A stretch of DNA of 27,706 nt from positions 1-27,706 of the forward strand of contig JAGNOY010000002.1 in NCBI GenBank assembly GCA_017989935.1, written 5' to 3'. Positions 9,448 to 17,800 of this stretch are shown here, piece by piece. Position 1 is the stretch's first letter; each line of letters starts with the position of its first letter. The DNA comes from Chitinophagaceae bacterium. GTDB taxonomy: Bacteria; Bacteroidota; Bacteroidia; Chitinophagales; Chitinophagaceae. A program made the translations under genes and the position numbers. The notes below the pieces were generated by a model. The model searched no databases and was not told the origin of the DNA. It saw nothing but the letters and a program-made list of their open reading frames with translations.

Positions 9448-10416
9448 CTATTCAATCGACTGAAGCATTTTTTCTGACACCCTAGCAATCGTTTCTTCGA
9501 GTGGAGTAAAGGAAAAATCTGGCAAAGTTTGAGACAATTTAGCGCTACTAAAGGCTTGCTGTTGATGAGCCGTTATCGCAGTTTCCTTTGTAATGGTAGC
9601 TACCTTGCCACTCAGTATACTTTTTAAATACGCTAAACGCCAAACAATTTCCGACATCCAAGGTAAAGCCTTTTTGTAGGGTGGTCGCTTTTTCAGGCCA
9701 TTAGCCATCATCGTGAAAACATCCTTAAATGACGCATTTGCGCCATTGACAATAAACTTCTCTTGGCAAATAGAGCTTTCCATTAAGCGAATCATCACCT
9801 TCACCACATCTTTAACATCTACCCAACCTGTTGATCCGTTGGTATACCAAGGAAATTCGTCGTAGACAATTTTAAACAAATTAGTACTACTTTTCTGCCA
9901 ATCGCCCTCGCCCAAGATCACTGAAGGATTTACGATAACTGCTTGCAATCCTTCGCCTATGCCACGCCATACTTCCATTTCGGCATAGTATTTACTTTCT
10001 GCGTACATAGAATGTGGTTCCTTATCAAGCCATTCTGTTTGTTCGCTGACCAATTTACCTTTATCTTCCTTTCCGAGCGTAGCAATTGAACTGACATAAA
10101 TCATTTTAGCCACCTCATAATCTAGCGCCAAGTTTACCACGTTTGCAGTGCCTTCAATATTGATGCGCATCATTTCGTGGTGCCACCTAGGATCATAACT
10201 CACTTTTGCAGCACAATGATAGATATGTGTAACACCCTGCATGGCCCGTTCAAGCTCAACAATATTTACAATATCTCCTTGAAACCATTCTACATGATTG
10301 AATTTAGGCAAGCCCTCTGTTTGTCTGCACAAGGCCCTTACTGGCATTTGCTTGACCTCTAAAGCTTGTAACAAATGATGCCCTAAAAGACCTGTTGCGC
10401 CTGTAACTAAAATCAT
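9448..10416 (-). CDS. NAD(P)-dependent epimerase/dehydratase or dihydroflavonol-reductase-like SDR
   Basis: A 322-residue extended short-chain dehydrogenase/reductase. The Rossmann nucleotide motif GATGLLG is at residues 6-12, an acidic GDI motif follows near 47-49, the catalytic Ser region is YVSS (107-110), and the YxxxK pair is Tyr138/Lys142 (MYAESKYYAE). NPSVILGEGDW and the VDVKDVVKVMI segment are typical of the NAD-dependent epimerase / dihydroflavonol-4-reductase branch. The substrate cannot be told from sequence. It lies 79 bases downstream of pheS on the same strand; a TACCTTCG box at 10479-10486, one base off the -7 consensus, could give it its own promoter. It ends next to structured repeat copy A. 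Confidence 0.9.
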   Translation of the reverse strand: MILVTGATGLLGHHLLQALEVKQMPVRALCRQTEGLPKFNHVEWFQGDIVNIVELERAMQGVTHIYHCAAKVSYDPRWHHEMMRINIEGTANVVNLALDYEVAKMIYVSSIATLGKEDKGKLVSEQTEWLDKEPHSMYAESKYYAEMEVWRGIGEGLQAVIVNPSVILGEGDWQKSSTNLFKIVYDEFPWYTNGSTGWVDVKDVVKVMIRLMESSICQEKFIVNGANASFKDVFTMMANGLKKRPPYKKALPWMSEIVWRLAYLKSILSGKVATITKETAITAHQQQAFSSAKLSQTLPDFSFTPLEETIARVSEKMLQSIE

Positions 10417-10495
10417 GCTTTAGTATTGATGAATGAAAAATGGCTCAACATGGTGTATCATTTTATAGGTGTTGCCTGCGAAGGTAGACTTACTG

Positions 10496-11530
10496 CTAAA
10501 CCACCCCTTTAAATTGTTCTAGAAACCTCAAGTCGTTTTCAGACATTACGCGAATATCTCTAATACCGTGCAGCATCATGGTTGTTCGTTCTACGCCCAT
10601 ACCCCAAGCAAAACCACTATATTTTTCCGGATCGATGCCACAATTACTTAATACATTCGGATGCACCATGCCGCAACCTAAAATTTCTACCCAACTTGTA
10701 TGCTTACATACATTACACCCTTTGCCATGACAAATAAAACAACTCACATCCATTTCAGCACTTGGTTCTGTAAACGGGAAATAAGATGGTCTAAACCGAA
10801 CCTTTACTTCGGGACCAAACATTTCTTTCACAAAATAATATAAAGTTTGCTTCAAATCAGCAAAAGATACTTTTTCATCAATATACAAACCTTCAACCTG
10901 ATGAAAGAAACAGTGTGCCCTTGCCGATATCGTTTCATTTCTATATACGCGTCCAGGAAAAATTTGACGGATTGGTAATTTACCTTCTTTCATCACCCTG
11001 ACCTGCACACTACTCGTATGTGTACGAAGCAACCAATCTGGATTTTTAGAAATATAAAAAGTGTCCTGCATATCTCTTGCAGGGTGATTTTCGGGTAAAT
11101 TTAATGCATTAAAATTATGCCAATCATCTTCAATTTCTGGCCCATCAGCCACTGTAAATCCAATTTTTTCAAATATCGACACCATTTTATTCATGGTTGT
11201 TTGAATCGGATGTCTTGCCCCAGTTTCAGACAATTGAGCAGGCAAACTCGGATCAGGACCGCGCTCAACCTTGATGGCAGAAGCAGGTTGATGCTGCACT
11301 TTGTAAGCCTCATACTTTTCTTCGGCAAATTGCTTAAATTCATTTAATCTAGCGCCAAAGTCTTTCCGAAGTTCTTTAGATACATTCTTCATTTCGCTCA
11401 TGAGCTCCTTCACCAAGCCTTTTGATCCGAGGAACCTGATTCTATAAGATTCTAGCTCTTCTACACTCGAAGGTACTAACTCATCAATCTCTTTCTTGAA
11501 ATTTTCAATTTTATCAACGATTTCTTGCAT
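10496..11530 (-). CDS. pheS: phenylalanine--tRNA ligase alpha subunit
   Basis: Class II aminoacyl-tRNA synthetase alpha chain (344 aa), which charges tRNA-Phe with PheT as an alpha2beta2 enzyme in the cytosol. Visible: N-terminal coiled-coil region; GPDPSLP and HPIQTTMNKM at the start of the catalytic core; the NFNALNLPENHPARDMQDTF block; motif 2 around YRNETISARAHCFFHQVEG; a four-Cys insert (CFICHGKGCNVC) present in many bacterial PheS; GCGMVHPNVL; and motif 3 GMGVERTTMM. The frame stays open 24 codons further upstream, but MQEIVDKIENFKKE is the normal N-terminus and a -7 box (11535-11542) lies just before it, so I chose the ATG at 11530. pheT is not adjacent in this window. Confidence 0.97.
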   Translation of the reverse strand: MQEIVDKIENFKKEIDELVPSSVEELESYRIRFLGSKGLVKELMSEMKNVSKELRKDFGARLNEFKQFAEEKYEAYKVQHQPASAIKVERGPDPSLPAQLSETGARHPIQTTMNKMVSIFEKIGFTVADGPEIEDDWHNFNALNLPENHPARDMQDTFYISKNPDWLLRTHTSSVQVRVMKEGKLPIRQIFPGRVYRNETISARAHCFFHQVEGLYIDEKVSFADLKQTLYYFVKEMFGPEVKVRFRPSYFPFTEPSAEMDVSCFICHGKGCNVCKHTSWVEILGCGMVHPNVLSNCGIDPEKYSGFAWGMGVERTTMMLHGIRDIRVMSENDLRFLEQFKGVV

Positions 11531-11534
11531 AGCG

Positions 11535-11562
11535 CAAATGTAAATCAAATCTCTTTGAACAA
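11535..11562 (-). promoter_or_regulatory. pheS promoter (TTG -33, TACATTTG -7)
   Basis: On the minus strand TTG (11560-11562) and TACATTTG (11535-11542, exact TAnnTTTG match) are 17 bases apart. The box ends only four bases before the ATG at 11530, so transcription would begin at or very near the start codon. Confidence 0.6.
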
Positions 11563-11637
11563 GAAATAGACAACTTTTCCTTTTCGTGCGTTTCATTTCC
11601 ATTCAAGTATTCCATACAACCAAAAGATGTTTATGTA

Positions 11638-11645
11638 TATCTTCG
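11638..11645 (+). promoter_or_regulatory. candidate -7 box (TATCTTCG) for the DUF502 gene
   Basis: TATCTTCG differs from TAnnTTTG at one position and ends 21 bases before the ATG at 11667. No clear -33 element was seen. Confidence 0.35.
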
Positions 11646-11666
11646 TGCCTTAATTGGTGAAGTTTT

Positions 11667-12254
11667 ATGCGCAAAGCAGCACAGTTATTATTAAAATATT
11701 TTTTTCAAGGTATTATTATTGTTTCGCCTTTAGCTATTACAGCTTGGGCTGTGTATTCGATTTTTGATTTTCTTGATTTAAAAAACGAAAACTGGCCTCG
11801 TGGTATAGGCTTCTTCATTGTCATTGGATCTTTAGTGCTCATTGGCTGGCTTGGTAGCACGTTTTTAGTTTGGAAATTTCTCATTGATTTTTTCGAAGGC
11901 ATTCTCGAACGTACGCCTTTTATTAAATACATCTATACCTCGGTGAAGGATGTGGTTGAAAGTTTTATGGGCGACAAAAAGAAATTCACCAAGCCCGTTT
12001 TAGTTAAAGTCAGATCTTCGCCAGAAATATTTCAAATTGGTTTTATTACACAAAAAGAACTTGGTCGCTTAGGGCTTCAAGATCATGTAGCCGTTTATAT
12101 GCCTCATTCTTATGCCGTGAGTGGGTTTTTATTCATTGTGCATAAAGATGATATCACTCCTCTTGACATTAATCCTTCACAAGCTATGAAGATGGCAGTG
12201 AGTGGAGGCGTTGCCGGTTATGGAGATGAACATGATGATAAAAAACAGCCTTAA
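11667..12254 (+). CDS. DUF502 family inner-membrane protein
   Basis: A 195-residue protein that starts with a basic amphipathic segment (MRKAAQLLLKYFFQG), then two hydrophobic segments at about residues 13-37 (IIIVSPLAITAWAVYSIFDF) and 46-72 (GFFIVIGSLVLIGWLG), and a soluble C-terminal part. The LERTPFIKYIYTSVKDV segment and the later VAVYMPHSYAVSGFLF stretch are hallmarks of DUF502. The biochemical role of this family is not known to me. It is transcribed away from pheS and converges on the TolC-type gene. Length is close to the usual about 200 residues. Confidence 0.9.
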   Translation: MRKAAQLLLKYFFQGIIIVSPLAITAWAVYSIFDFLDLKNENWPRGIGFFIVIGSLVLIGWLGSTFLVWKFLIDFFEGILERTPFIKYIYTSVKDVVESFMGDKKKFTKPVLVKVRSSPEIFQIGFITQKELGRLGLQDHVAVYMPHSYAVSGFLFIVHKDDITPLDINPSQAMKMAVSGGVAGYGDEHDDKKQP

Positions 12255-12270
12255 ATTTTATTTTTCCTTA

Positions 12271-12355
12271 GGGCGGCATACACGCTATTCGCTCCAAGTC
12301 CTCATGCCTCCTTCGTCGTCACTCCGGGCTTTCCACTGCTATCGTTGCCGCAATA
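12271..12355 (-). repeat. structured intergenic repeat, copy B
   Basis: Read on the minus strand this starts TATTGCGGCAACGATAGCAG and ends AGCGAATAGCGTGTATGCCGCCC, matching copies A and C block by block. The terminal stem is GCGGC/GCCGC here against GTGGC/GCCAC in copy A, a compensatory pair change. The central part (GACGACGAAGGAGGCATGAGG) shows no strong hairpin, unlike the other copies. It fills the spacer between two convergent genes. Confidence 0.65.
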
Positions 12356-12397
12356 CAGCATCACAATTTCAACCAAAATATGAATTAATCTCATCTT

Positions 12398-13798
12398 TTA
12401 TTCTAACAATCCAGCACTCCATTGCAAGGCATAAATAGTTTTGTAATACTTGGCAGTAACTTCTGCTAGTTTTACTTCAGTTTCTAATAATTTATTTTCT
12501 CGGCTATTGACCAAAAACAATGAGCTTTCTCCATTATCAAACTTTTGCTCTTCAGCTTTAAACAAACGACGATAATTCTCTAGCTGATTCTTTAATAAAT
12601 TCAATTGCTTTTGAATGGTTAGATAGGCTTGATAATAATTTCTTACTTTGAGTTGAATGGCCACTTGTTTTTGTTTCTTTTCAAGAACAGTTTGTGCTAT
12701 TTTAAGTGTTGCCTTTCTATATTCACCACGACCTTGTCCAAGTAATAAAGGCATTTCAAATTTAAGTCCATATTTAAAATTATTTTCAAACATAGAAGCA
12801 TTTGTAAGGGTAGATTGCATTTGATACCCTTTGCCTAATGCATTATACTGCACATCTAATTTGGGTAATAACTCTTGAAATTTTAATCGCTTATCTACCT
12901 TTAACCAATCTAATTTATTTGTGTAAATAGTCAAATTAGGGTGTTGCTCAGTGGCACGTTCGATCAACTCTTCAATTACTGGAATTGGCCATATTTCATT
13001 TACTATTTTGTCACTTGCTTCAGAGGGTACAATGGTTTCAGGAAGCAGGTAAGGTTCATCATTTGCTTTCCATAAAAATGCGCTCATCAAAATACCTGCT
13101 TGCTGAAATTGCAATCCATATTCATTTTGAAGATATTGAAAATTCTGAAGCTGTGTTAAGGCTTCGGTGGTATCTATAGCGGCACGTTCACCAAATTTCA
13201 ATGATTGATTGATTAGGCTTAGTCTAGTTTCATTTATTTCAATGAGTTTGTTTACAACTTGTAAAGCTTTGTAAGCTTGCACCCATGACCAATAAGCTTC
13301 CATAGCCTCCATGTACAAATCATTAAGCGCTGCCCTTCTTTGTGTAATTTCCATGTCCCTCATCACCTTGGCTTGTTGCAAAAAGGCTCTTCGTTTATCT
13401 ATCAATAAATTTTTAGCAAGCGGTACACTTACGCCTACAAAATTAGTTGCCCCTAAAGTTTCTGTTGGATCGGTTCTTGTACCTGCTAAATTTTCAACCC
13501 CAGCATTCATCGAGATACCATACCAAGTTGGCAAACTGATTTCTGGAGAGAAGTAATCATAATAATTTTTACCTTCAAAGGTTTTCTTGCCTACTTCATT
13601 TGAAATGATTGGATTAAAAGCTCCTCTTGCTTTGGTGATATCAGCATTTGCCATATCAATATCTAGTTGTGTTTGTTTGACTACCGGATGATACAGTCTA
13701 ACTAACTCAAGTAATTGTTTATCACTTAAAGTATTTTGTTGGCCAAACAATTTCAGACAACACACTACAAACAATATCAACAATTGGAAAATTTTCAT
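12398..13798 (-). CDS. TolC-type outer-membrane efflux protein
   Basis: A 466-residue protein with a signal peptide (about 1-19, hydrophobic core LLILFVVCCLKLFG). The rest is helical with the two-repeat pattern of outer-membrane efflux (OEP) proteins: long heptad-like stretches around residues 120-230 and 330-460, and EARRKATLKIAQTVLEKKQKQ-like charged helices near 360-380. By family it forms a trimeric outer-membrane channel with a periplasmic helical tunnel that docks on an adaptor and a pump. It is the last gene of the operon, 19 bases after the HlyD-type adaptor, so it is the channel for that system. It could also serve the second export operon, which has no outer-membrane gene of its own; that is inference. 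Confidence 0.9.
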   Translation of the reverse strand: MKIFQLLILFVVCCLKLFGQQNTLSDKQLLELVRLYHPVVKQTQLDIDMANADITKARGAFNPIISNEVGKKTFEGKNYYDYFSPEISLPTWYGISMNAGVENLAGTRTDPTETLGATNFVGVSVPLAKNLLIDKRRAFLQQAKVMRDMEITQRRAALNDLYMEAMEAYWSWVQAYKALQVVNKLIEINETRLSLINQSLKFGERAAIDTTEALTQLQNFQYLQNEYGLQFQQAGILMSAFLWKANDEPYLLPETIVPSEASDKIVNEIWPIPVIEELIERATEQHPNLTIYTNKLDWLKVDKRLKFQELLPKLDVQYNALGKGYQMQSTLTNASMFENNFKYGLKFEMPLLLGQGRGEYRKATLKIAQTVLEKKQKQVAIQLKVRNYYQAYLTIQKQLNLLKNQLENYRRLFKAEEQKFDNGESSLFLVNSRENKLLETEVKLAEVTAKYYKTIYALQWSAGLLE

Positions 13799-13817
13799 GC
13801 ATAAATTTATTTAGAGC

Positions 13818-15140
13818 TTACTTCTTTTTTGTACTATTCTTCACCGCATAATAATCTGGCGGAAACCCATTAATATTTCTCCATAACTCATACCAAATTG
13901 GCACATCATTTAAGAGGGCAATGCTTTGAGCTCCACTTCCAATTTTAATCTGAGCTGGCCAAGGTTTTTCAGTTGAATCTTCTGCAACTAAAACGCGAAA
14001 CAAACCATTCGGGCTAATTGTGTTTTCGTAGGATACAACCTTGCCACCAAAAGTTCCATAGCTATTATCAGGCCATCCACTAAATACAATGGCAGGAAAT
14101 CCATCAAACATGAATCTTACTTTTTGACCAATATTAATCAATGGTAAATCTACAGGTCGTACAAACATTTCTACGCAATAATCAACTCGAGTAGGCACAA
14201 TTGTCGTGATTCTTTCTCCCTCTTTAACCACTTCACCAATACCGCTACTTTTTGCTTGCACAATTTGACCATCTTGAGGAGCCAAAATATAATACATGCC
14301 ATTTCGAATGGTATAATTCATCACTTGATTTTCTAATTTAGCTACATCGCTTTGACTTGTGGCAATTTGGCTTTGATTCTGAAATCTATCTCCTTCAATT
14401 TTACTTATCTTTTCTGTATACTCTTGTTCGATTGCAAATTTTTCAATGTTCACATTATTAAGCTCTTGCTTGGTTTGGGCTAATTTATTTTCAGCCACTA
14501 TTTTTTTAGCTAGCGCTTGTTGAAACGACATATTTCTTTGTTGTAATTGGGTTTGTGAAACAAGACCTTGATCAAACATTTTTTGTTGTCGTTCATATTG
14601 ATCTTTAGACAAATTAAAATCATTATTCGCTGCAAGTAGCTCAGCTTCTTCACCCTGAATTTTGTTTTTTAATTGGCTTAGCTTGTTGCTTAGCTGACTC
14701 AACTTAAGATTTTTAGCTGCTTGCAAGGCGCCTACTTGCGTATAGTTGGTTGATATTTTGCTTTGATAATTTTGAATAGCCCCTTTTTTCGCATTGAGTT
14801 GTTCTTGTGTACGTCCAACTAAATTAGGATCTAAATAATCTTCTTTAATTTCACTGAGTTGTAAAATGGTATCACCTTTTTTTACATAGTCACCTTCCCT
14901 CACCCACCATTTTACAATACGTCCAGCAATAGCCGTATTCATTTCTTGGGGACGTTGGTCTTGCCAAAGCGATGTAACTATTCCTTTTGATTTTATATTT
15001 TGCGTCCACGGCAAAAAAAGTGTGACTATCAAAAAAAGCATGATGCCAAAAAACCAAAACTTGACTTTACTTTTTCTATCATATCGATAAATTTGCTGTA
15101 AAGCATTTAGCTTAATAAAATGTTGCTGTGTAGTTTCCAT
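13818..15140 (-). CDS. HlyD-type membrane fusion (adaptor) protein
   Basis: A 440-residue adaptor with one N-terminal membrane anchor (about residues 27-45). A biotinyl-lipoyl-like half follows (GRIVKWWVREGDYVKKGDTI, near 90-110), then a long coiled coil rich in Gln/Asn/Lys (about 125-275), the second lipoyl half (YYILAPQDGQIVQAKSSGIG), and a beta-barrel region with VDYCVEMFVRPVDLP and GQKVRFMFDGFPAIVF. It would bridge the inner-membrane ABC exporter and the TolC-type channel across the periplasm. It starts two bases after the exporter gene stops and is followed 19 bases later by the TolC-type gene. No Shine-Dalgarno sequence precedes its ATG. Confidence 0.92.
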   Translation of the reverse strand: METTQQHFIKLNALQQIYRYDRKSKVKFWFFGIMLFLIVTLFLPWTQNIKSKGIVTSLWQDQRPQEMNTAIAGRIVKWWVREGDYVKKGDTILQLSEIKEDYLDPNLVGRTQEQLNAKKGAIQNYQSKISTNYTQVGALQAAKNLKLSQLSNKLSQLKNKIQGEEAELLAANNDFNLSKDQYERQQKMFDQGLVSQTQLQQRNMSFQQALAKKIVAENKLAQTKQELNNVNIEKFAIEQEYTEKISKIEGDRFQNQSQIATSQSDVAKLENQVMNYTIRNGMYYILAPQDGQIVQAKSSGIGEVVKEGERITTIVPTRVDYCVEMFVRPVDLPLINIGQKVRFMFDGFPAIVFSGWPDNSYGTFGGKVVSYENTISPNGLFRVLVAEDSTEKPWPAQIKIGSGAQSIALLNDVPIWYELWRNINGFPPDYYAVKNSTKKK

Positions 15141-15142
15141 GA

Positions 15143-16807
15143 TTAAGACTGATTAAAAAGGTTTGCTCTACCATTTTTCAACTGGAGATGTAAATCAAAT
15201 TGATCTAAAGACTCAGGATCATTGCTAATAATTATAACTGAAGATTTTAAATTTTTATCGAACAAATATTTCTTCAATGATAATTTTTCATTGGCCTCTA
15301 AACCTTGCCAAGGTTCTTCTAATAGCAACAATTCAGGCTCGCCAAGCAATGCCCTTAAAATCAATATCTTTTTACTTACTGAATCAGCCAATTTTTTTCC
15401 TACCGGATCAACACGGGTTTCAAAACCATTTGATAAATCTGTAACAAAATTTTCAAGACCTGCTTTTTTCGAGACTTGCATAATATCATTCATTGTTACA
15501 TTTTCTTTCCCCATACTTATATTTTCCCAAACGGTACCTTCAAATAATTCTCGTTGGTTGAGATACACGCCCGTTGCATTTCTTAATGATTGTAATTGAT
15601 AATTTCCAATTGGAATTTTATTCAATAAAATAGTGCCCTCAAAGGCTCTGTAACTTCCGCTAAGCACCTTAATTAAAGTAGATTTTCCTGCTCCTGCTCC
15701 TCCTGAAATACAAATTTTAGCATTGGGCTTAATATGCATATTAATATGTTGTAAGGCTTTTTTCCCATCGGGATATTCAAAGCCAAAATCTCTAAATTCA
15801 ATTTCCATGCCTTCTTGTTGATGTTGAAAACTAAATGTCCCTTCCTTTTCGAGTGGACTTTCAGTGACTATGGCCAATTTCTCTAACCCTGTAAGTGTAT
15901 CGTACACGCTATCTAAACTACTGATTAGCTTTTCCACAGCACTTATTACTGTGATAATTACAATTTCGGTTGCAATAAACTCACCAATATTTAATTGTTG
16001 TTCTAAAAGCAAATAAGTACCTACGCTTAGCATAGCGGTAATAATGGCCACTTTAAATGCAACTAAGGCTCTGTATTGAAACAATAAAATTTTAAAATGC
16101 GCTGTTCTAGCATTCAGATAACTTGATACATTTTCATCAGTTCTTTTTAAATTCAAGTGGCTTCCTTGACTAAACTTAAATGATTTAATGATTCTAGCCA
16201 TTTCTTCAAACCAAGCAACTACTTTGTATTTATATTTACTCTCTAATAAACTAGTGCTAAGTCCCTTTTTGCTAGTGTATTTTAAAATCACCCACAAAAT
16301 AGTGATCAACACAAAACCAAATACTATAAATACAGGATGATATAAAGCCAATAAAATCAGGCCAAATAAAATCTGAATACTAGCTGTAGGCACATCTAAT
16401 AAAATTTTTGATAAGCCCTTTTGTACATTTATTGTATCAAAAAATTTATTGATTTTTTCTGGCAGATAATATTGATCCGTTTTTAGCAAATCTAGTCTGG
16501 GTATTTTTTCAGCGAAATCGAAGGCATATCTTGCAAAAATTTGTTGTTGTATTTTTTCAATAAGTTTCATTTGATTCATTTGAAAAATACCTACAAACAA
16601 CACACCTAATACCACCAAAAATATCAATACATATAAAGAAGTTACCATAGAAGCACCTAGCACAAATCCAATAATTGCTTGTACGCCAATTGGTACACTT
16701 AGTTGAACTAAACCGCTTAATATGGCATAAAAGTAGATAGCAAAAATTTCACTCTTATCTTGTAGCAGTAAGTTCCATATTTTTCTAAATAGATGGTTTG
16801 TTTCCAT
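15143..16807 (-). CDS. ABC exporter (fused permease-ATPase) with degenerate nucleotide-binding motifs
   Basis: A 554-residue half-transporter: a membrane domain (about 1-310, hydrophobic segments near 20-45, 50-75, 135-180 and 250-290) fused to an ATPase domain (about 330-554). Walker A is intact (GGAGAGKST, about 366-374) and a Q-loop Gln is present (LNQRELFEGTVWENI). The signature LSGGQ is replaced by roughly LADSVSKK (about 470), Walker B reads LLLLEEP instead of LLLLDEP, and the switch His is Asn (ISNDPES, about 529). I recall similar degenerate domains in Bacteroidota relatives, so this may be a family trait rather than decay. It has no peptidase domain. It is the first gene of the exporter-HlyD-TolC operon; the substrate is unknown. 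Confidence 0.88.
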   Translation of the reverse strand: METNHLFRKIWNLLLQDKSEIFAIYFYAILSGLVQLSVPIGVQAIIGFVLGASMVTSLYVLIFLVVLGVLFVGIFQMNQMKLIEKIQQQIFARYAFDFAEKIPRLDLLKTDQYYLPEKINKFFDTINVQKGLSKILLDVPTASIQILFGLILLALYHPVFIVFGFVLITILWVILKYTSKKGLSTSLLESKYKYKVVAWFEEMARIIKSFKFSQGSHLNLKRTDENVSSYLNARTAHFKILLFQYRALVAFKVAIITAMLSVGTYLLLEQQLNIGEFIATEIVIITVISAVEKLISSLDSVYDTLTGLEKLAIVTESPLEKEGTFSFQHQQEGMEIEFRDFGFEYPDGKKALQHINMHIKPNAKICISGGAGAGKSTLIKVLSGSYRAFEGTILLNKIPIGNYQLQSLRNATGVYLNQRELFEGTVWENISMGKENVTMNDIMQVSKKAGLENFVTDLSNGFETRVDPVGKKLADSVSKKILILRALLGEPELLLLEEPWQGLEANEKLSLKKYLFDKNLKSSVIIISNDPESLDQFDLHLQLKNGRANLFNQS

Positions 16808-16822
16808 GTTGTACTATTTAGG

Positions 16823-16830
16823 CAAATATA
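16823..16830 (-). promoter_or_regulatory. -7 promoter box (TATATTTG) for the efflux operon
   Basis: On the minus strand TATATTTG is an exact TAnnTTTG match ending 15 bases before the exporter ATG. The 19-bp palindrome at 16846-16864 lies about where the -33 element should be, so a protein bound there would block this promoter. Confidence 0.55.
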
Positions 16831-16845
16831 TAAATACTTTTTATT

Positions 16846-16864
16846 ATAATAGTATTACTATTAT
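16846..16864. promoter_or_regulatory. perfect 19-bp palindrome, candidate TetR-type operator
   Basis: ATAATAGTA and TACTATTAT are exact reverse complements around a single T. It lies in the 138-bp spacer between the divergent exporter and TetR-family genes. Two further TACTAT half-sites lie at 16812-16817, near the expected efflux transcription start, and at 16881-16886. Size and symmetry fit a TetR-dimer operator. Confidence 0.6.
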
Positions 16865-16921
16865 TTATAAATGTTAAATATACTATAAGAATATTATGAC
16901 TTCATTTTAATATATCTTTAC

Positions 16922-16929
16922 TACATTTG
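16922..16929 (+). promoter_or_regulatory. -7 promoter box (TACATTTG) for the TetR-type regulator
   Basis: An exact TAnnTTTG match ending 16 bases before the ATG at 16946. The palindrome lies roughly 60-75 bases upstream, too far to block the core promoter directly. Confidence 0.55.
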
Positions 16930-16945
16930 TAAAAATACTTGAATT

Positions 16946-17617
16946 ATGGACTTCCAAGTGAGTTTTAAGGTAAATGAAAATATTTTTCTGAGAAATCCAG
17001 AACAAAGTGAATTAGGCAGACAAATTATCAAACATGCGATTGACCTAATTTATAATGTAGGATTTGAGCATTTTACCTTTAAAAAACTTGCAATAGACAT
17101 GCAAACAACCGAAGCTTCTGTTTATAGATACTTCGAAAATAAACATCGGCTTTTACTTTATATTTTAAATTGGTATTGGAGTTACATGGAATTTTTAGTG
17201 ATGTTTAAGCTTCAAAATATTCAGGATAACAAAATCAAATTAAAAACCATCATTGAATTATTGACAAATGAATTACCAGATAGAGCAGGTCAATTAGAAT
17301 ATAACAAAACATATTTACACCATATTGTCATCACAGAAAGCAGCAAGGTATACTTAGTGAAAGAAGTGAAAGCAATTAACGAACATGAAGTGTTTAAACC
17401 TTATAAAGATTTATGCAGTAAAATAGCTGAAATAATCGTTGCCTACAATCCTGCATACAAATATCCACGTTCCTTAAGTAGTACGCTCATTGAGACCTCT
17501 CATGATCAGCAATTTTTTTGTCAATATTTGCCTAAACTTACTGATATTCATCAACAGCCGAGTAATCAATTTACTGCAGCTTATCTAGAAGAGTTGCTTT
17601 TTAAAATTCTTGACTAA
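16946..17617 (+). CDS. TetR/AcrR-family transcriptional regulator
   Basis: A 223-residue regulator. After about 20 leading residues comes the TetR DNA-binding domain: GRQIIKHAIDLIYNVGFEHF, then FKKLAIDMQTTEASVYRYF with recognition helix residues TEASVYRYFENKHRLL (about 50-70). The rest is an all-helical ligand/dimer domain without recognisable motifs. It is transcribed away from the exporter-HlyD-TolC operon across a spacer holding a 19-bp palindrome, the classic layout for a local repressor of an efflux system, with ligand release inducing the pump. The inducer cannot be guessed. The start is supported by the TACATTTG box 17 bases upstream. Confidence 0.92.
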   Translation: MDFQVSFKVNENIFLRNPEQSELGRQIIKHAIDLIYNVGFEHFTFKKLAIDMQTTEASVYRYFENKHRLLLYILNWYWSYMEFLVMFKLQNIQDNKIKLKTIIELLTNELPDRAGQLEYNKTYLHHIVITESSKVYLVKEVKAINEHEVFKPYKDLCSKIAEIIVAYNPAYKYPRSLSSTLIETSHDQQFFCQYLPKLTDIHQQPSNQFTAAYLEELLFKILD

Positions 17618-17800
17618 CACATTGTACTTGGCTAGTCTTTGTACATTTAAAAAACAATAGCCACTTGTATCAAACTATTAATTTTCAAATCGAAAAGTTA
17701 GCTTCGTTTTACTTCTATCAAAAAGAGTGAATACGACATGATATATATTCTAAAATCTTTATCCTTGCGCAAAAATTATTCCCTAGGCGACTATAAACAA

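Noticed and set aside
10177..10362. Small plus-strand frames opposite the epimerase and pheS genes (also 11117-11347)
   Set aside because: Fully antisense to well-supported genes with conserved motifs; no independent signals.
12202..12438. Plus-strand open frame across the DUF502 gene's end and the following spacer
   Set aside because: It runs through structured repeat copy B and overlaps both real genes; the translation has no family resemblance.
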